Program-made: the position numbers and the translations under genes | The notes under the pieces: generated by a model | Told to the model about the DNA's origin: nothing | The model's input: the letters and a program-made list of their open reading frames with translations, nothing else | The model's database searches: none | From: Tiliqua scincoides | Taxonomy: Eukaryota; Chordata; Lepidosauria; Squamata; Scincidae | Assembly: GCF_035046505.1 (NCBI RefSeq) | Contig: NC_089830.1 | Span: 20,571,561-20,635,560 of the forward strand | Direction of reading: 5' to 3' | Length of the DNA stretch: 64,000 nt | Part shown: one piece after another, positions 22,463 to 33,570 of the stretch | Position numbering within the stretch: position 1 is the first letter of the stretch | How the letters are laid out: each line of letters begins with the position of its first letter

Positions 22463-22720
22463 TCCAACAACAACAACAACAGTATTTATATACCGCTTTT
22501 CAACAAAAAGTTCACAAAGCGGTTTACAGAGAAAATCAAATATCTAATGGCTCCCTGTCCCAAAAGGTCTCACAATCTAAAAAGATGCAACACCAGCAGA
22601 CAGCCACTAGAACAGACAGTGCTGGGGTGAGGTGGGCCAGTTACTCTCCCCCTGCTAAATAAAAGAGGAGCATCCACTTGAAAAAGCACCTCTTAACCAG
22701 TTAGCAGGGATTCCAGAGTT
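22463..22720 (-). mobile_element. Interspersed repeat with an AAGCGGTATATAAATACTG 3' end, copy 1
   Basis: On the minus strand the sequence ends AAGCGGTATATAAATACTG and a simple tail ((GTT)n here). Copies at 40566, 44100 and 56632 have the same end with (ATT/AAT)n tails. It is a retroposon family of unsettled class (LINE or SINE 3' end). Confidence 0.7.
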
Positions 22721-23463
22721 ACACAGAGCTCTTCAGCAGGCAACTAAAGGATTCCGTGCAACCAGAAAGCCTGCACGCACATACATCAATTTTTAAAAGC
22801 CAGCATTATCTATTTTGCAACGATGAGGTCATAAGGCAAATACACTTCCCTTCTTCACGCTTCCAAGTAGAGGGCCTGTGCAGAAGTGGGTGGCAATTCC
22901 CTTGCCTCCCTTATTCCCACCCAACCCCAGAAGTGTCAGGACATGCATGTCCACTTCATAAACATCCTTCTGGCTTAGATCATTGGCTGCTATCATTAGC
23001 CAGCAGGAAGGAGGACAGGAGAACTTCCGCCCTTTGGCTCAACCTCTGCTGGAAAAGCTACATTTGAATTAACTCTTTCCACTGCAACCAACCAGCAAGA
23101 GATCTCTAGGCAAAACACACCCCTCTTGACATACTCAGAAGCCTGGGCCTCCCTGCTCTGAACACTAGGTATCACTTCCCATCCAAAGCTGGACAGGGGA
23201 AGAAAAGTCACACACCCCTTTCCTTCCCAAGTCTTGAGCTCAGCCTGTTCCCCCCTCCTCTCCTTGCTTTTCTAAGGACAGAAACAAGAAAACGTTAGGA
23301 AAGATTTGAATTTTTCCCCTTCCAATTCAAGATTAAGTCCCAATGGATTATTTGTGGCTGAATCATCCACAGTTACACACAAGCATTTACCCCCCTTTGC
23401 CTACCTGAACTATCCCCTGGCAATAAGGAGGGAATCTATCTTGTGATCACTAATACCATAGAG
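22721..23463. other. No gene seen
   Basis: No exon or element was recognised between the retroposon and the next hAT copy. Confidence 0.4.
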
Positions 23464-23926
23464 CAGGGGTGTCCAAAGTTTTTGGCAGGAGGGCCACACT
23501 GTCTCTTAGACACTGTGTTGGGGGCCAGGGGGGGAAGAATTAATTTACATTTAAAATTTGAATAAATTTACATAAGTTTACATAAATGAATATAGTAAAG
23601 ATGAACTTATATGAATGAATGAAGGTCTTGCAATAGCTCATGGCCTATAAAAGGCCTTGCACAAAGCAAGGCCAGCCTTTCCTTTGCTGCCACTACTGCA
23701 TCACAGACGTGAAACAACAAGCAGTGGAGGGAGCCCTCATCCCACAGCTCACGCGAGAGGTCAAACAGTTGCCCTCACGCTGAGAGCAGTTGCGTCGGGC
23801 CAGTGTGGGCTCCAACAAATCTCCGGAGGGCCAGAGCATCATTGGAGACTGGGGGCTCCCTGAGGGCCGCATTGAGAGGCCTTGAGGGCCGCAAGTGGCC
23901 CAAGGGCCGTGGTTTGGGCACCCCTG
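23464..23926 (-). mobile_element. hAT-type element, family A, inverted copy
   Basis: Ends CAGGGGTGTCCAAAG and TTTGGGCACCCCTG lie between two copies of CCATAGAG (23456-23463 and 23927-23934). The interior is the reverse complement of the 1872-2336 copy. Confidence 0.9.
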
Positions 23927-24399
23927 CCATAGAGTATCTCAGCATGGGAAATGGGACAGAGAGCTGTCTGGAGAAGCCCTCGTTCACTTGTAAACACAGA
24001 AGCCTTCAGCAATCGCTGGCCCTGAACGAATCCTGCTTTCTGGGGGGCAAGTTGCATTTTGCTTTTGTGCAATGGCTCCCAAAAGCAGGACATTGCTCTG
24101 ATCTACCTATATAGGTATGCACTGGTGGTTGCTTCTCTGTGACAGTATCAGAAATAAATATGGGTGGGGGGGGGATAGGTGCACAAAAGGGCCAAAGTGC
24201 ATTTTGGACAGGGGAGGTCAACCCTTGCCCCACATGTTGAAATCTAAACATTGAGGGATGATCACAAAGAAAAGGACTCCCGGTCTGTGAAAAGCCCTTT
24301 CTAACAAAACATTGCAGACCACAAAGAAGATCCTTCTGCCAGGGGAAAGGAGAAAAGGAGGATTTTGGCTGGGCAACGCACCCTCTGGAACCTGCAGAA

Positions 24400-24405
24400 T
24401 TTATA
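24400..24405 (-). promoter_or_regulatory. TATA-like site upstream of FXYD1 (candidate)
   Basis: The minus strand reads CAGCTATAAATTCTGCAGG, with an E-box-like CAGGCAGC just upstream. It lies 4.2 kb upstream of the first coding exon on the same strand and outside the recognised repeats. No donor-bounded first exon was confirmed downstream, so this is only a candidate. Confidence 0.2.
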
Positions 24406-24904
24406 GCTGCCTGCCACCAGCTTTTAATCCCTGCTGTTTGTTTCTGTAGCCAGGAGCTACGCCTGCCTCGCTTGGCTGCTCAGCAACCGGACCCCAGGCC
24501 CAGCAGGGGACGCATTTCTGGAGCCAGGGTTGTTGGGCTCCTTCGAGGAGGGCCAGCCCTGCCATCAGTCAAGGTGAAGTGGCAGCTTTGGGACCACTGA
24601 TGGTGGATACCCTTCCAGGGTGGCAAATGGTCAATTACCTTGTCATGTTCTTGGGCAAAACGGTCCATTACCTCCTCATATTCTCAGGCTTCCTTCTCAG
24701 TTGGCCAGTGTCCTTCTCAGACTGGGTTGGGCGGGGGGGGAGGGACTGGATCCAGCCGGTGGGCCAGCACTTGGATAATTTATTTATTCAGCCTTAGTGC
24801 CCTTCTCCCTTGGGAAGCAAGGTGAGGATTATTATGGGAGACCTTCCAAAGAGCAAAGCAATTTGGGTCCTCTTGACTTCCCAGTGCTGAGCCTCAATGA
24901 GAAA

Positions 24905-25165
24905 GAAAATATTTTTATTTATTTATTTTTATTTATTCACATTTTTATACCGCCCTTCCTCCAAAGAGCTCAGAGTGGTTTACACCGCTGCTCCTCCCCT
25001 CCTTCTTGTCCTCACAACAACCCTGTGAGGTAGGTGAGGCTGAGAGAAAGGGATTGGCCCAAGGTCACCCAGGAAGTTTTGTAGGCTGAGGGGAGATTTG
25101 AACCTGGATCATCCAGGTCTAAGTCCACCTCCCAAACCACTACACCATCCTGGCTCTCAAAATAG
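24905..25165 (-). mobile_element. tRNA-type SINE, near full length
   Basis: On the minus strand it opens AGCCAGGATGGTGTAGTGG (A-box-like head), then CAGGTTCAAATCTCC (B box), CCTTGGGCCAATC and GGTTGTTGTGAGGAC. It ends GGGCGGTATAAAAATGTG with an (AAAT)n tail. It is the best copy of its family here. Confidence 0.82.
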
Positions 25166-26943
25166 TGGGGGGGACAAGGCACAGGGTCAACCCAAGGCTT
25201 CTTATAGCCTGACATGGCATGCCAAATGCTACCCCCCCCCCGGTGATGTTCCAGCCCCTGCTCCCCCCACTCCCTGAACTGGAAAGAGGACAGAGCAGAA
25301 CAGGAAGTGTGGAAGAGAACTAGGGGCTCTTCTCTCCAGATACACACATTGCTTGTGTATCAACAAACCTCTACTTCTCCTGGGACCACCTGCCTCACTT
25401 CCACTGCAACCACCCAGTTCCGTGTCCATTTCCTCCCCACCCTGTCCTCTTTCAGTCCAGGCATGGGGCTGAGAGGAGGAAAGGAAGCCACCACAATGCA
25501 GGGAGGGGCTGTGGCCGACTGACAGAGCCAATGCTTTGCCCACAGAAGACTCGATCTCCTGCGTCTCCAGACAGGGCAGAGGAAGATTTGTGCCTGGAGA
25601 AGTGCTACCAGCCAGTGTTCACAAGACTGAGTTAGATGGGCAAACAGCCAGACTCTGTATGGCAGCTTTCTGTTCATCCTGCAGCTCTGAAAAGCAGTTG
25701 CACAAATGGCTTTAGAACCAGCACCAGGTCCCACCTAAACTACATTTCCACCCAAGCCACGATCCCTTTGCATGGCTCAGGATTCCAGTCCACTCCCTCT
25801 GCTTCTTCAGCCGTGAAGGATTCCAAAAAGCCCTGCCAATTCTGCTATGTTTTGGCAGGCAAAACTAGGATCTTATCCCATCCACAGGACACTGCCATGC
25901 CCAAAGGCACAGGCCCAATTCCCCCCCCCCCAAATAAAACACACTATTCTCCTCCCCTTCCCCTGAAGGCCTTTGCACCTAGGAAGGAGCCGGTCCTCTG
26001 GGCCTCTCAGATATTTCAGCAGGAGATAACAGAGAGCTAAGGGCTAACGCACCCTTGAGTTCTGAGAAGGCAACAAACTCTTATCTAGCTGGTATAGGAG
26101 GGAGGGAAATTAAGAGAGCTAAATTTGTCTGCCTTGGCTCCGGGACAAGGGGTGGAACAACAGTAGCATATGTGCTTCGGCAGGCAAGGAGGTGCGAAAG
26201 ATGAGGCAAGACAGCTACGCTAGGCAAGAGGGGGCAGAGGGGCTTTAGATTAGGCTGGCCTGGTTTTCTTTGCCCCCATCCAAGTTACTCCGAGGCAATC
26301 TTGACATAGCCCCTGCACACACCCATGCCCGTCATTTGGGACCCAGTGATAACCAGAAAAAAAGGGGGAGAGGGGTAAGGGGGAAGCAAACGGACTCTTT
26401 TCCCATTTCTAAGAGATTTTTTTTTGGTCCACGGCCTCAAGCAACACAGGTCAGCGGGTGTGTTACAAGCCCAGGGCAAGGGTCTGCAGGGCTGGGGGAA
26501 GCCACTGGTTTGATCTGGGCCAAAGACAGAGATCTCATGTGCAAATACTATTGAAGCTACCATAGAACAAGCAGAGCTGCAATGTATAAATGGATTCTCC
26601 AGTTAGGACTATAGCACTCTCAGCATTCCCCCCCCCCCTTACAAAACATGTTAAGTGAGTGAGGAAGAGGGAGTGGAGCATCTTCCCCAAGGAGCTTACC
26701 ATTTAAGTGGTGATGGGACTGTACCTCTGTGGGAGCAGGAGGAGACATACAGAAAGAGTGAGATGGTGTCAGGTAGGTGCCAGGGATAGGGGGCAACAAG
26801 GAAGCAAGGGCAAAATGGTTGGAAAAAGCAAAGGCCCAACAGCTGAGAGCAGGAAAGCTGGAGAAGCAAAGATCACAAGCAGCAGAGAAGGACAAAAGGA
26901 CAAGAGAGATCTCTCCCCTATTCCTCTGCCATATCAGTTAGCC
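25166..26943. other. No gene seen
   Basis: Intergenic DNA with short poly-C runs near 25230 and 25921. No exon supported on either strand. Confidence 0.4.
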
Positions 26944-27492
26944 CAGTGTTTCTCAGACTGCGGGTTGTGACCTGATTTCTTGTGGGTCCGGCAGAGCCTT
27001 CTTAGATGACAGAAAGATCAGATGACAAATTGCCTCAAACCCTGAGGTTATTCAAAAATCAGGTAGCTGATAATCGCCCTGCCAAGAGCTGAGCTCCTGC
27101 AGTTTGCAAGGTCGCTGCTAACCGCCCTGGAAAGAATTGAGCTCCTGAAGTTTGCAGGCTTGTGCAAAGAGTGAGATAAATGTTTTAAGTGTCTTTTTTT
27201 TCTTGTGTGTTCTTTTTCCAAGCCTGTCCAGGACAGGTAGAGGGGGCAGGTGAAGACTGGGTCCCATAACTGAGCCCCTCAAGCCTTGAGGCTCTTCATG
27301 ACAGTTGCTTCACTATGAGAAATGAATTGGGGTTTCTGCAAACAAACCAATATTGCTTGTAAATAAATAAATAAATAAAAGATCATTTCTTCTTAGATCA
27401 CCTTTTTTAAAAGTCTCATAAAGCGAGGTTGGTCTTGATAGACAGTCATTTTAAAAAGTGGGCCCTGGTGCTAAAAAGTTTGAGAACCACTG
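26944..27492 (+). mobile_element. hAT-type element, family C, copy 1
   Basis: Ends CAGTGTTTCTCAGAC and AGTTTGAGAACCACTG lie between two copies of AGTTAGCC (26936-26943 and 27493-27500). Inside is a direct repeat of GAGCTCCTG(C/A)AGTTTGCA (about 27090 and 27140) and an (AAAT)n run at 27360-27380. Confidence 0.88.
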
Positions 27493-27500
27493 AGTTAGCC

Positions 27501-28560
27501 CAAAGTTTTTTAGATTCTCCTAAGAATTGGGGGTCACTGCAAAGAAAGCACTTCGAGAAGTCTTGGGTCGAAAGCAGAGTTCTGCCGCTATTCCCTTGCC
27601 CAATGCCCCCTCCCCTGGCTTGCTGTTTGGCAGCCCCGTCTAATTATACCAAGGCTGGCAGGCAGCTGGAGTTATAAATATCACCCACACTCAGTCCCCC
27701 TGGAATCCAGCCCCACAGGTCACATCAGTACCAAGACTGCCCCCCCCCAAAGGGAGGCAATGTGTCTCCTGACAGTTAAAGGGCACCATTCATGCTTCAA
27801 CCTTGCTCATCATCCCCAAAGTTATGGCGCTGGGGAACAGAAGCGGCGATTCACGATGGCAAAGAGGGAGGGAGTGTCACGCAGCCTTGCACCCCCTAAC
27901 CCACCAGGCTGCTTTACTAGTAAACCCCGAGCACCTCGATCATTCGGTTTCCTTGCCACCAAGTAGCCATGGCACCGCCCCTGTGCACCTTGTGCTTTGT
28001 CCATTCACATTTTGCATGTACAAACCCCTTTGTGCCATTTGTCCAGGGTGAAGGCCAACTGGAAGCATCTGATGCTTCTTGGGGGGGGGGGGGCGGCTCG
28101 GCTGCCCACTGTGCTGTGGAGGAGGTTTCAAGATCAAAACCCTAAAACAGCATGAAAAAGTAGAGTACAGAAAATGCCCAGAGAAAGCGCATCAGTTATT
28201 ATTTGCCGCTTGCCTTTTGAACATTTTGGTCAGCTTTTGCTTCCCCACCCCCTTTTGTGGGATTATCAGTGCCTCTTTTCCTCCTTCCTTTCCTTCCTCT
28301 ATCATGATGGTATTTTTACAGCCTTTTAAAAAACAAACTATATTCTCCCTATATTTACCTACCTGGTCCAAGTTCACTTGGGAGGGAGCAGGTGGCCACA
28401 TCTTTAAGACTGCCCACTTTTCACTATGACCGCATTTTGGAAAGGATGGGGTCATTTTGCCCTTCTGGGAGGGAGGCCTTCCCAAGGTGACCTTCCCTTG
28501 TCTGGATCCCCAGCTTTGAATGGTGGCAGCAAACTACTTTTTCTCAGTTCATTCTCAGAT
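27501..28560. other. No gene seen
   Basis: A TTATAAATAT site near 27672 on the plus strand follows a CAGCTG. A poly-G run lies at 28081-28092. No exon or mobile element was recognised. Confidence 0.4.
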
Positions 28561-28617
28561 TTAAGCCATTTCTGCCCAACAGGGACCAAACCTGTGGGTC
28601 AGGCAGAAATGGTTTAA
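28561..28617. mobile_element. Tiny TTAA-flanked MITE (piggyBac-like target)
   Basis: TTAA-GCCATTTCTGCCC on the left and GGCAGAAATGGT-TTAA on the right are inverted repeats between two TTAA sites. A related piece is at 39553-39622. Confidence 0.6.
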
Positions 28618-28619
28618 AG

Positions 28620-29006
28620 CGGGGGTGTCAAATTCATTTCATACAAAGGGCCGAACAGCATTCCTGATGCCTGCTGAGGGCCAGAGGCGATGTCGTCATA
28701 CAGGAAGTGATGTCATTAAACAGGTCAAAACCAGAAATAAGCACTATTCTCATGTAAGAACTCATTAGCTATTATGCCATTAAAGGTTGTTGAGTAAAAA
28801 AAATTAAACTCATTAGCTGCTAATAACAGGAGAGAAAATACACAAATCTTGATCATATTTCAAGATATGGGAGAGCCCAATTACCATGTGGGCCACCCTT
28901 TTAGCAGTGTCACCTTAGCATTGCTCAACAGCTGACAGCCTGAAGGCCAGATAAAAAGCTTCTGCAGGCCGCATCTGGCCCCTGGGCCTTATGTTTGACA
29001 CCCCTG
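28620..29006 (+). mobile_element. hAT-type element, family D, copy 1
   Basis: Ends CGGGGGTGTCAAA and TTTGACACCCCTG, with GTTTAAAG on both sides (28612-28619 and 29007-29014). The GTGATGTCATT motif typical of this family is inside. No transposase frame. Confidence 0.9.
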
Positions 29007-29014
29007 GTTTAAAG

Positions 29015-30583
29015 GGTGAAAGCAAGGAGTAAGGAGATGGGCGCTGCTCGCTAACCACTAGGCTAAGGGCCCAGATTGCCTTCCCTTACAGAAGCATTCC
29101 AGGGCACCAATTCAGTTCACACACAGTGCTAGCCAGGCCTGTTGGGTCTCACAGTGACTCCATATGAACCATAGTGCACCCTCCCCACTCACCAACAACT
29201 CTCATGTGGCTGCACATATTCGGACAGATCAGAAGCGGCATGCGCACTGACTGCCTGGGACATCTCTCTGCCATTGCTCTCCTCGCTGAAAACCTCAAAA
29301 GAGTCTGAGAAGCTTCAGAGTCCCACAGAACTCTGTTTGAACACCACCAGCACGGAACACTTCCCCAAGCCAGCCCACCGGCTGGAATGCGTGACATGGG
29401 AATGCGGTTGATGCCGCACAAGAAGGCAGCCATTGTTTAAAACATCATGCCCACAATCTTGGCCAGTCAATATGGAGCTATTCTTTGCTTGGCATGTGTG
29501 GGAGCACCCCAGTTTCCTACTCAAGCATCTTCTGAGTTCCCACCTCTAAATGCCAGCTGGTTGGGAGTTTTCCCCTGGCAAGCCTCATGTGCATTTTTCA
29601 ACAGACACACATTCAACAGGTAAAGCCTCTCCTGGTGTAGACGTGCAGCGGATACCGGGGCACGAGCCTTCCCCTAAGCACCGCTGTCAAAAGCACCAAA
29701 AATAAGAGAAAAATAATATGTTTAAGAGCTACTTGCACATATGCTGCCTATACACAGATCTGTACAATCCGTGCAGATAATTGACTCTGTGCGCGTGCAG
29801 TGTTATTCGCACATCAAGCATTACACGCAATACATGCGCACCCTGGTTCTTACATTTGGAGAGGTCCGGCTTCCAGGTTCACTTTTCGCACAAGTACATT
29901 GTGCAAACAACCCTCGACTCCCCCGCCATGTCTTCCGTTGCACCCCGCAGGGCTCAGAATCAACCCTTCTCATCCCGTTCCAATTCAGAAATGACCCCTG
30001 GACTTCTCCCAAGGTGACCCACACAGAACTTCCCAAACATTCTCTAAATGAGATATGTGGGTCCACCAGAGGCCTTGGGAACAGGCCACTACCTTGATTA
30101 AAGACCCCAAAGTGCTACCATACTACGCAGGTCTCTGATGTTTTCTAACGGTCTCCATGAAAACTTTTTTCCCAAGGAATAAAATCATCCTGCTCATCTC
30201 CTTCGGCACTTTCCAAAATACCAACTCCCAGAGAGGGGAACAAATTTCTGGCAAAGGATTTTGTTGTTGATTTTTTTTTTTTTAAGGGGAAAGTTATGTT
30301 ACTTTGGGAAGGCAGAGCAGGGAGGAGGAGGAGGAAGAAGACGAAACTTTGCCCTGTCCCAGATTCTGAAATCTGTATTTGGACTAGAAAACAGACCTCT
30401 ACTCAACCTGGAAATTGACCAGGAATTTGCAAGGACCCTTAAGTTCCTTGCAAAGGATTTCCCCCAAGAACTTCACAATACACACACACACGCATGTACA
30501 CACACATGATACATACATGTACACACACACGGCACACAACCTTGGGTTTCCCCCCCCCCTTTGCCATGCTGTTCCAGGAGCTC
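29015..30583. other. No gene seen
   Basis: Intergenic DNA with a (CA)n-rich stretch at 30478-30540. No splice-bounded frame was recognised. Confidence 0.4.
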
Positions 30584-30800
30584 CTCACCTCGCCCCCCGG
30601 AGGTCCCGATCCGCGGTCCACCAGCCCTGTGCGCTTCCTCCGCCCTCCCGAGAGCGCCGCAGCCGCGAACCTGCGCTTCCCCGCGGGGGGCGTGGGCGGC
30701 ACAGCTGGCCCCGAGCGGGGAGGGGCGCGGAGGGAGGGACGGAAGCGGGCGGGCCGAGGGGCCGGAGGAGGACAGCGACTGCAGCCTGCGATCCGAGCCA
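30584..30800. promoter_or_regulatory. CpG-rich patch between FXYD1 and LGI4
   Basis: A dense cluster of CpG dinucleotides, far above the surrounding DNA, with GC-box-like GGGGCG runs. On the minus strand it ends in a consensus donor (GCGAG|GTGAGG, last exon base 30589). That orientation would suit a non-coding first exon of FXYD1 or of an unannotated transcript. No conserved protein frame was seen. Confidence 0.5.
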
Positions 30801-30978
30801 CCCTTTCCTGGGAGTCAGCACCGTTGACTCCAGTGGTCTACTCTACTGTCTACTCTACTTCTGAGTAGACAGGCATAAGGTTGGGCTCGCAGGCTCCAGT
30901 CCCATCCACACTTTCCTGGGAGTAAGCTCCAGCCAGCACAAGAGGACTTACTTCGGAGTAGACCCGCATAGGCTTGTG
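30801..30978. repeat. Two adjacent palindromic repeats, copies 6 and 7
   Basis: CTTTCCTGGGAGT...TCTGAGTAGACAGGCATAAGG is followed at once by TCCACACTTTCCTGGGAGTAAG...GGAGTAGACCCGCATAGG. They directly border the CpG-rich patch. Confidence 0.6.
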
Positions 30979-31339
30979 CCCGCGGGGAGGGGAGGCTGTC
31001 TGAGCCGGTGGGCTGCAGAAGCGCGCAACGCTGAGGATCGGGTCGGGGGACCGTGTGAATCCGCCTGCACTGACACGTGTCTGGTGGGAGATGCCTGCCT
31101 CTTGGCAGCGCGTCCCCGCCCGTCCCCCGCCTTGTTGGTCAGTGTCTCCCAAACGTGGCTCTCCGAAATGTTTTGACGCGCTGGGCTCTCTGGGGCACGC
31201 CTCCCCCCAACCCCCCCTCCCCCGGATCCTCCCCCCAACCCCCCTTCCCCTGGATCCTCCCCCTGCGCCTTCCTCCCCACCCCCCAAACTCCCTCTTCTT
31301 GGGGAAAGGGCTCACAGGGACAGATGGTCCCAAAGAGGA

Positions 31340-32065
31340 AAAGCCACACCTTTGGGGGCTCGAGTGGGGACATGATTGAGATGTACAAAATGACGCAGGG
31401 GGTGGAGAGAGTGGATAGAGAGAGGCTCTTTTCCCTTTCACACAACACCACAACCAGGGGACAGCCATTCAAACTGAGTGCCCGGAGAGTTTCTTTACCC
31501 ACGTCCGTCCGTCTGTGGAACTCCTTGCCCCAGGATGCGGTGATGGTGACTGGCCCGGAGGCTTTGAAAAGGGGATTGGACAGATTGATGGTGGGAAAGT
31601 CCATCACAGGTTTACAAGCCATGCTGGGTGTGCACCACCTCCTGGGTCTAGAAGCAGGCTATCTCTGAATGCCAGATGTAAGGACAGGGTGAGCAGGCGT
31701 CCTCTTTTTCCAGGACATGGCCTCTTTTCTCACCTTGAGTCCTGGAAAAGGACTTAAATGTCCTCCTTTTCCCTGCGAGCAGGCCCCTGCACATAGCCTT
31801 CCTGTAATTAATAAATTATATGTAATAAATGATATGTAATATAGTTTTAAATTTAAGTAATATAGTGTTTAAACTAACCACATATGTGTTTTTTTAAGCT
31901 TTTATTTTGTCATGTCCTACATTTTGGGGTAGCTTGTCCTCTTTTGCAGTTATGAAATCTGATCATCCTGCTCCCAGAGGTATCTGGTGGGCCACTGTGG
32001 GATACAGGAAACTGGACTAGTTGGGCCTATGGCCTGATGCAGCAAGACTCTTCATATGTTCTCAT
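31340..32065 (+). mobile_element. CR1 ORF2 end and 3' UTR, interrupted
   Basis: 31362-31690 encodes GDMIEMYKMTQGVERVDRE, then WNSLPQDAVMV and ALKRGLDRLMVGKSITG. The 3' UTR resumes at about 31977-32065. The 285-bp segment between them is a separate insertion. Confidence 0.82.
31693..31976. mobile_element. Insertion inside CR1, DNA-element-like
   Basis: About 285 bp with loosely inverted ends (AGGGTGAGCAGGCGTCCTCT against AGAGGACAAGCTACC and GATCATCCTGCT). It has an AT-rich middle (AATTAATAAATTATATG). The family is not recognised. Confidence 0.45.
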
Positions 32066-32104
32066 GATGAACTGGGGAAATTTGACCCCATCAAGCAGCC
32101 TGCA

Positions 32105-32606
32105 TTAAGAACATAAGAACAGCCCCACTGGATCAGGCCATAGGCCCATCTAGTTCAGCTTCCTGTATCTCACAGCAGCCCACCAAATGCCCCAGGGAGC
32201 ACACCAGATAACAAGAGACCACATCCTGGTGCCCTCCCTTGCATCTGGCCTTCTGACATAGCCCATTTCTAAAATCAGGAGGTTGCGCATACACATCATG
32301 GCTTGTAACCCATAATGGATTTTTCCTCCAGAAACGTGTCCAATCCCCTTTTAAAGGCGTCCATGCCAGATGCTGTCACCACATCCTGTGGCAAGGAGTT
32401 CCACAAGCCATGATGTGTATGTGCAACCTCCTGATTTTAGAAATGGACTATGTCAGAATGCCAGATGCAAGGGAGGGCACCAGGATGAGGTCTCTTGTTG
32501 TCTGGTGTGCTCTCTGGGGCATTTGGTGGGCTGCTGTGAGATACAGGAAGCTTGACTAGATGGGCCTGTGGCCTGATCCAGTGGGGCTGTTCTTATGTTC
32601 TTATGC
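32105..32606. mobile_element. Head-to-head inverted pair of CR1 3' ends
   Basis: 32105-32403 is a minus-strand CR1 3' end and 32404-32606 a plus-strand one. Both reach their terminal tails (ACATAAGAAC on the left, GTTCTTATGTTCTTATG on the right). They meet at GAGTTCCAC|AAGCCATGATG, making a long imperfect hairpin. Confidence 0.85.
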
Positions 32607-32835
32607 TTAAAACAAGGTTGCTATTTCACTGCAGGACAGGCAGAGATTCAGTGGGTAAAGTTCTCATGTCCTCTATCATATTGCAAACCACTTTGTACAG
32701 ATGATAATCTGGAAAAGCGGTATATAAATACTGTATATAAAATAAAATTTAAATGATTGATATATCTGCCCTGTTTTATAGTTCTAAAGTCACAGGGCCA
32801 TTTTCTGGGGAAAAACTGTTCCCAATCCTCTACTG

Positions 32836-33199
32836 CAGCTGTTCTCAAATTTTTAGCACTGGAACCCACTTTGTAGAATCATAATCTTGCAGGGCCCACC
32901 GGAAGTGATGTCATGACCAGAAGTGACATAATCAAGCAGGAAGATTTTTAACAATCCTAGGCTGCAATCCTACACACGCTTACCCAGAAGTAAGTCCCAT
33001 TGACTATCATTGTTAAAAGCATATACATAGTAGCCTGTTCAAAGTACAGATCTGTAACAATTCCCCAAATGAAGTTGAATACCATGGTAGCAGCAAGTCT
33101 AATATATTAAAAATAAAATTTTTGGAATGAATGGGAACCCACCTGAAATTGGCTGGTGACCCACCTAGTGGGTCCTGACCCACAGTTTGAGAAACACTG
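32836..33199 (+). mobile_element. hAT-type element, family C2, copy 1
   Basis: Ends CAGCTGTTCTCAAA and GTTTGAGAAACACTG. Inside are GGAAGTGATGTCATGACC and a piece of the palindromic repeat (GCAATCCTACACACGCTTAC). The target duplication is not clear. Confidence 0.75.
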
Positions 33200-33247
33200 C
33201 TTCTACCCATATATTATAGAGATATAGACTACAGTATCTATCTAGAT

Positions 33248-33559
33248 CAGGGGTGTCAAGCATAATGCCCGCAGGCCTAATGTGCCCCCTGGAAGCAATT
33301 TATTCCCCCCCCCCATAACTGGGCTCTCCTAGATTGATAATTGGGCTCTCTCATATCTTGAAAGTAGGATCTAGATTTGCACATTTTCTCTAATGTCATT
33401 TGCAGCTAATGAGTTTTTATGTGAGAACAAAGTGCTTATTTCTGGCCATCATCTGCTTAATGATGTCACTTTCTGCTTAATGATGTCACTTCCGACCATC
33501 AGCAAGCACCATGAATGCTAACTTAGGTCATCTATATGAAATGAGTTTCACATACACCC
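33248..33559. mobile_element. hAT-type element, family D, decayed copy
   Basis: Starts CAGGGGTGTCAAGC; the family interior is in inverted order (TAATGATGTCACTT twice), ending near ATGAGTTTCACATACACCC. A LINE insertion follows immediately. Confidence 0.65.
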
Positions 33560-33570
33560 ATGTCCAATGG

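Noticed and set aside
30585-30868. Several overlapping open frames in the CpG-rich patch
   Set aside because: High GC gives stop-poor frames on both strands; all are Arg/Pro/Gly-rich, none resembles a known family. Kept only as a possible promoter or non-coding exon.
32105-32606. Classic twin-primed CR1 insertion
   Set aside because: Twin priming gives one 3' tail; here both arms end in the CR1 3' terminus.
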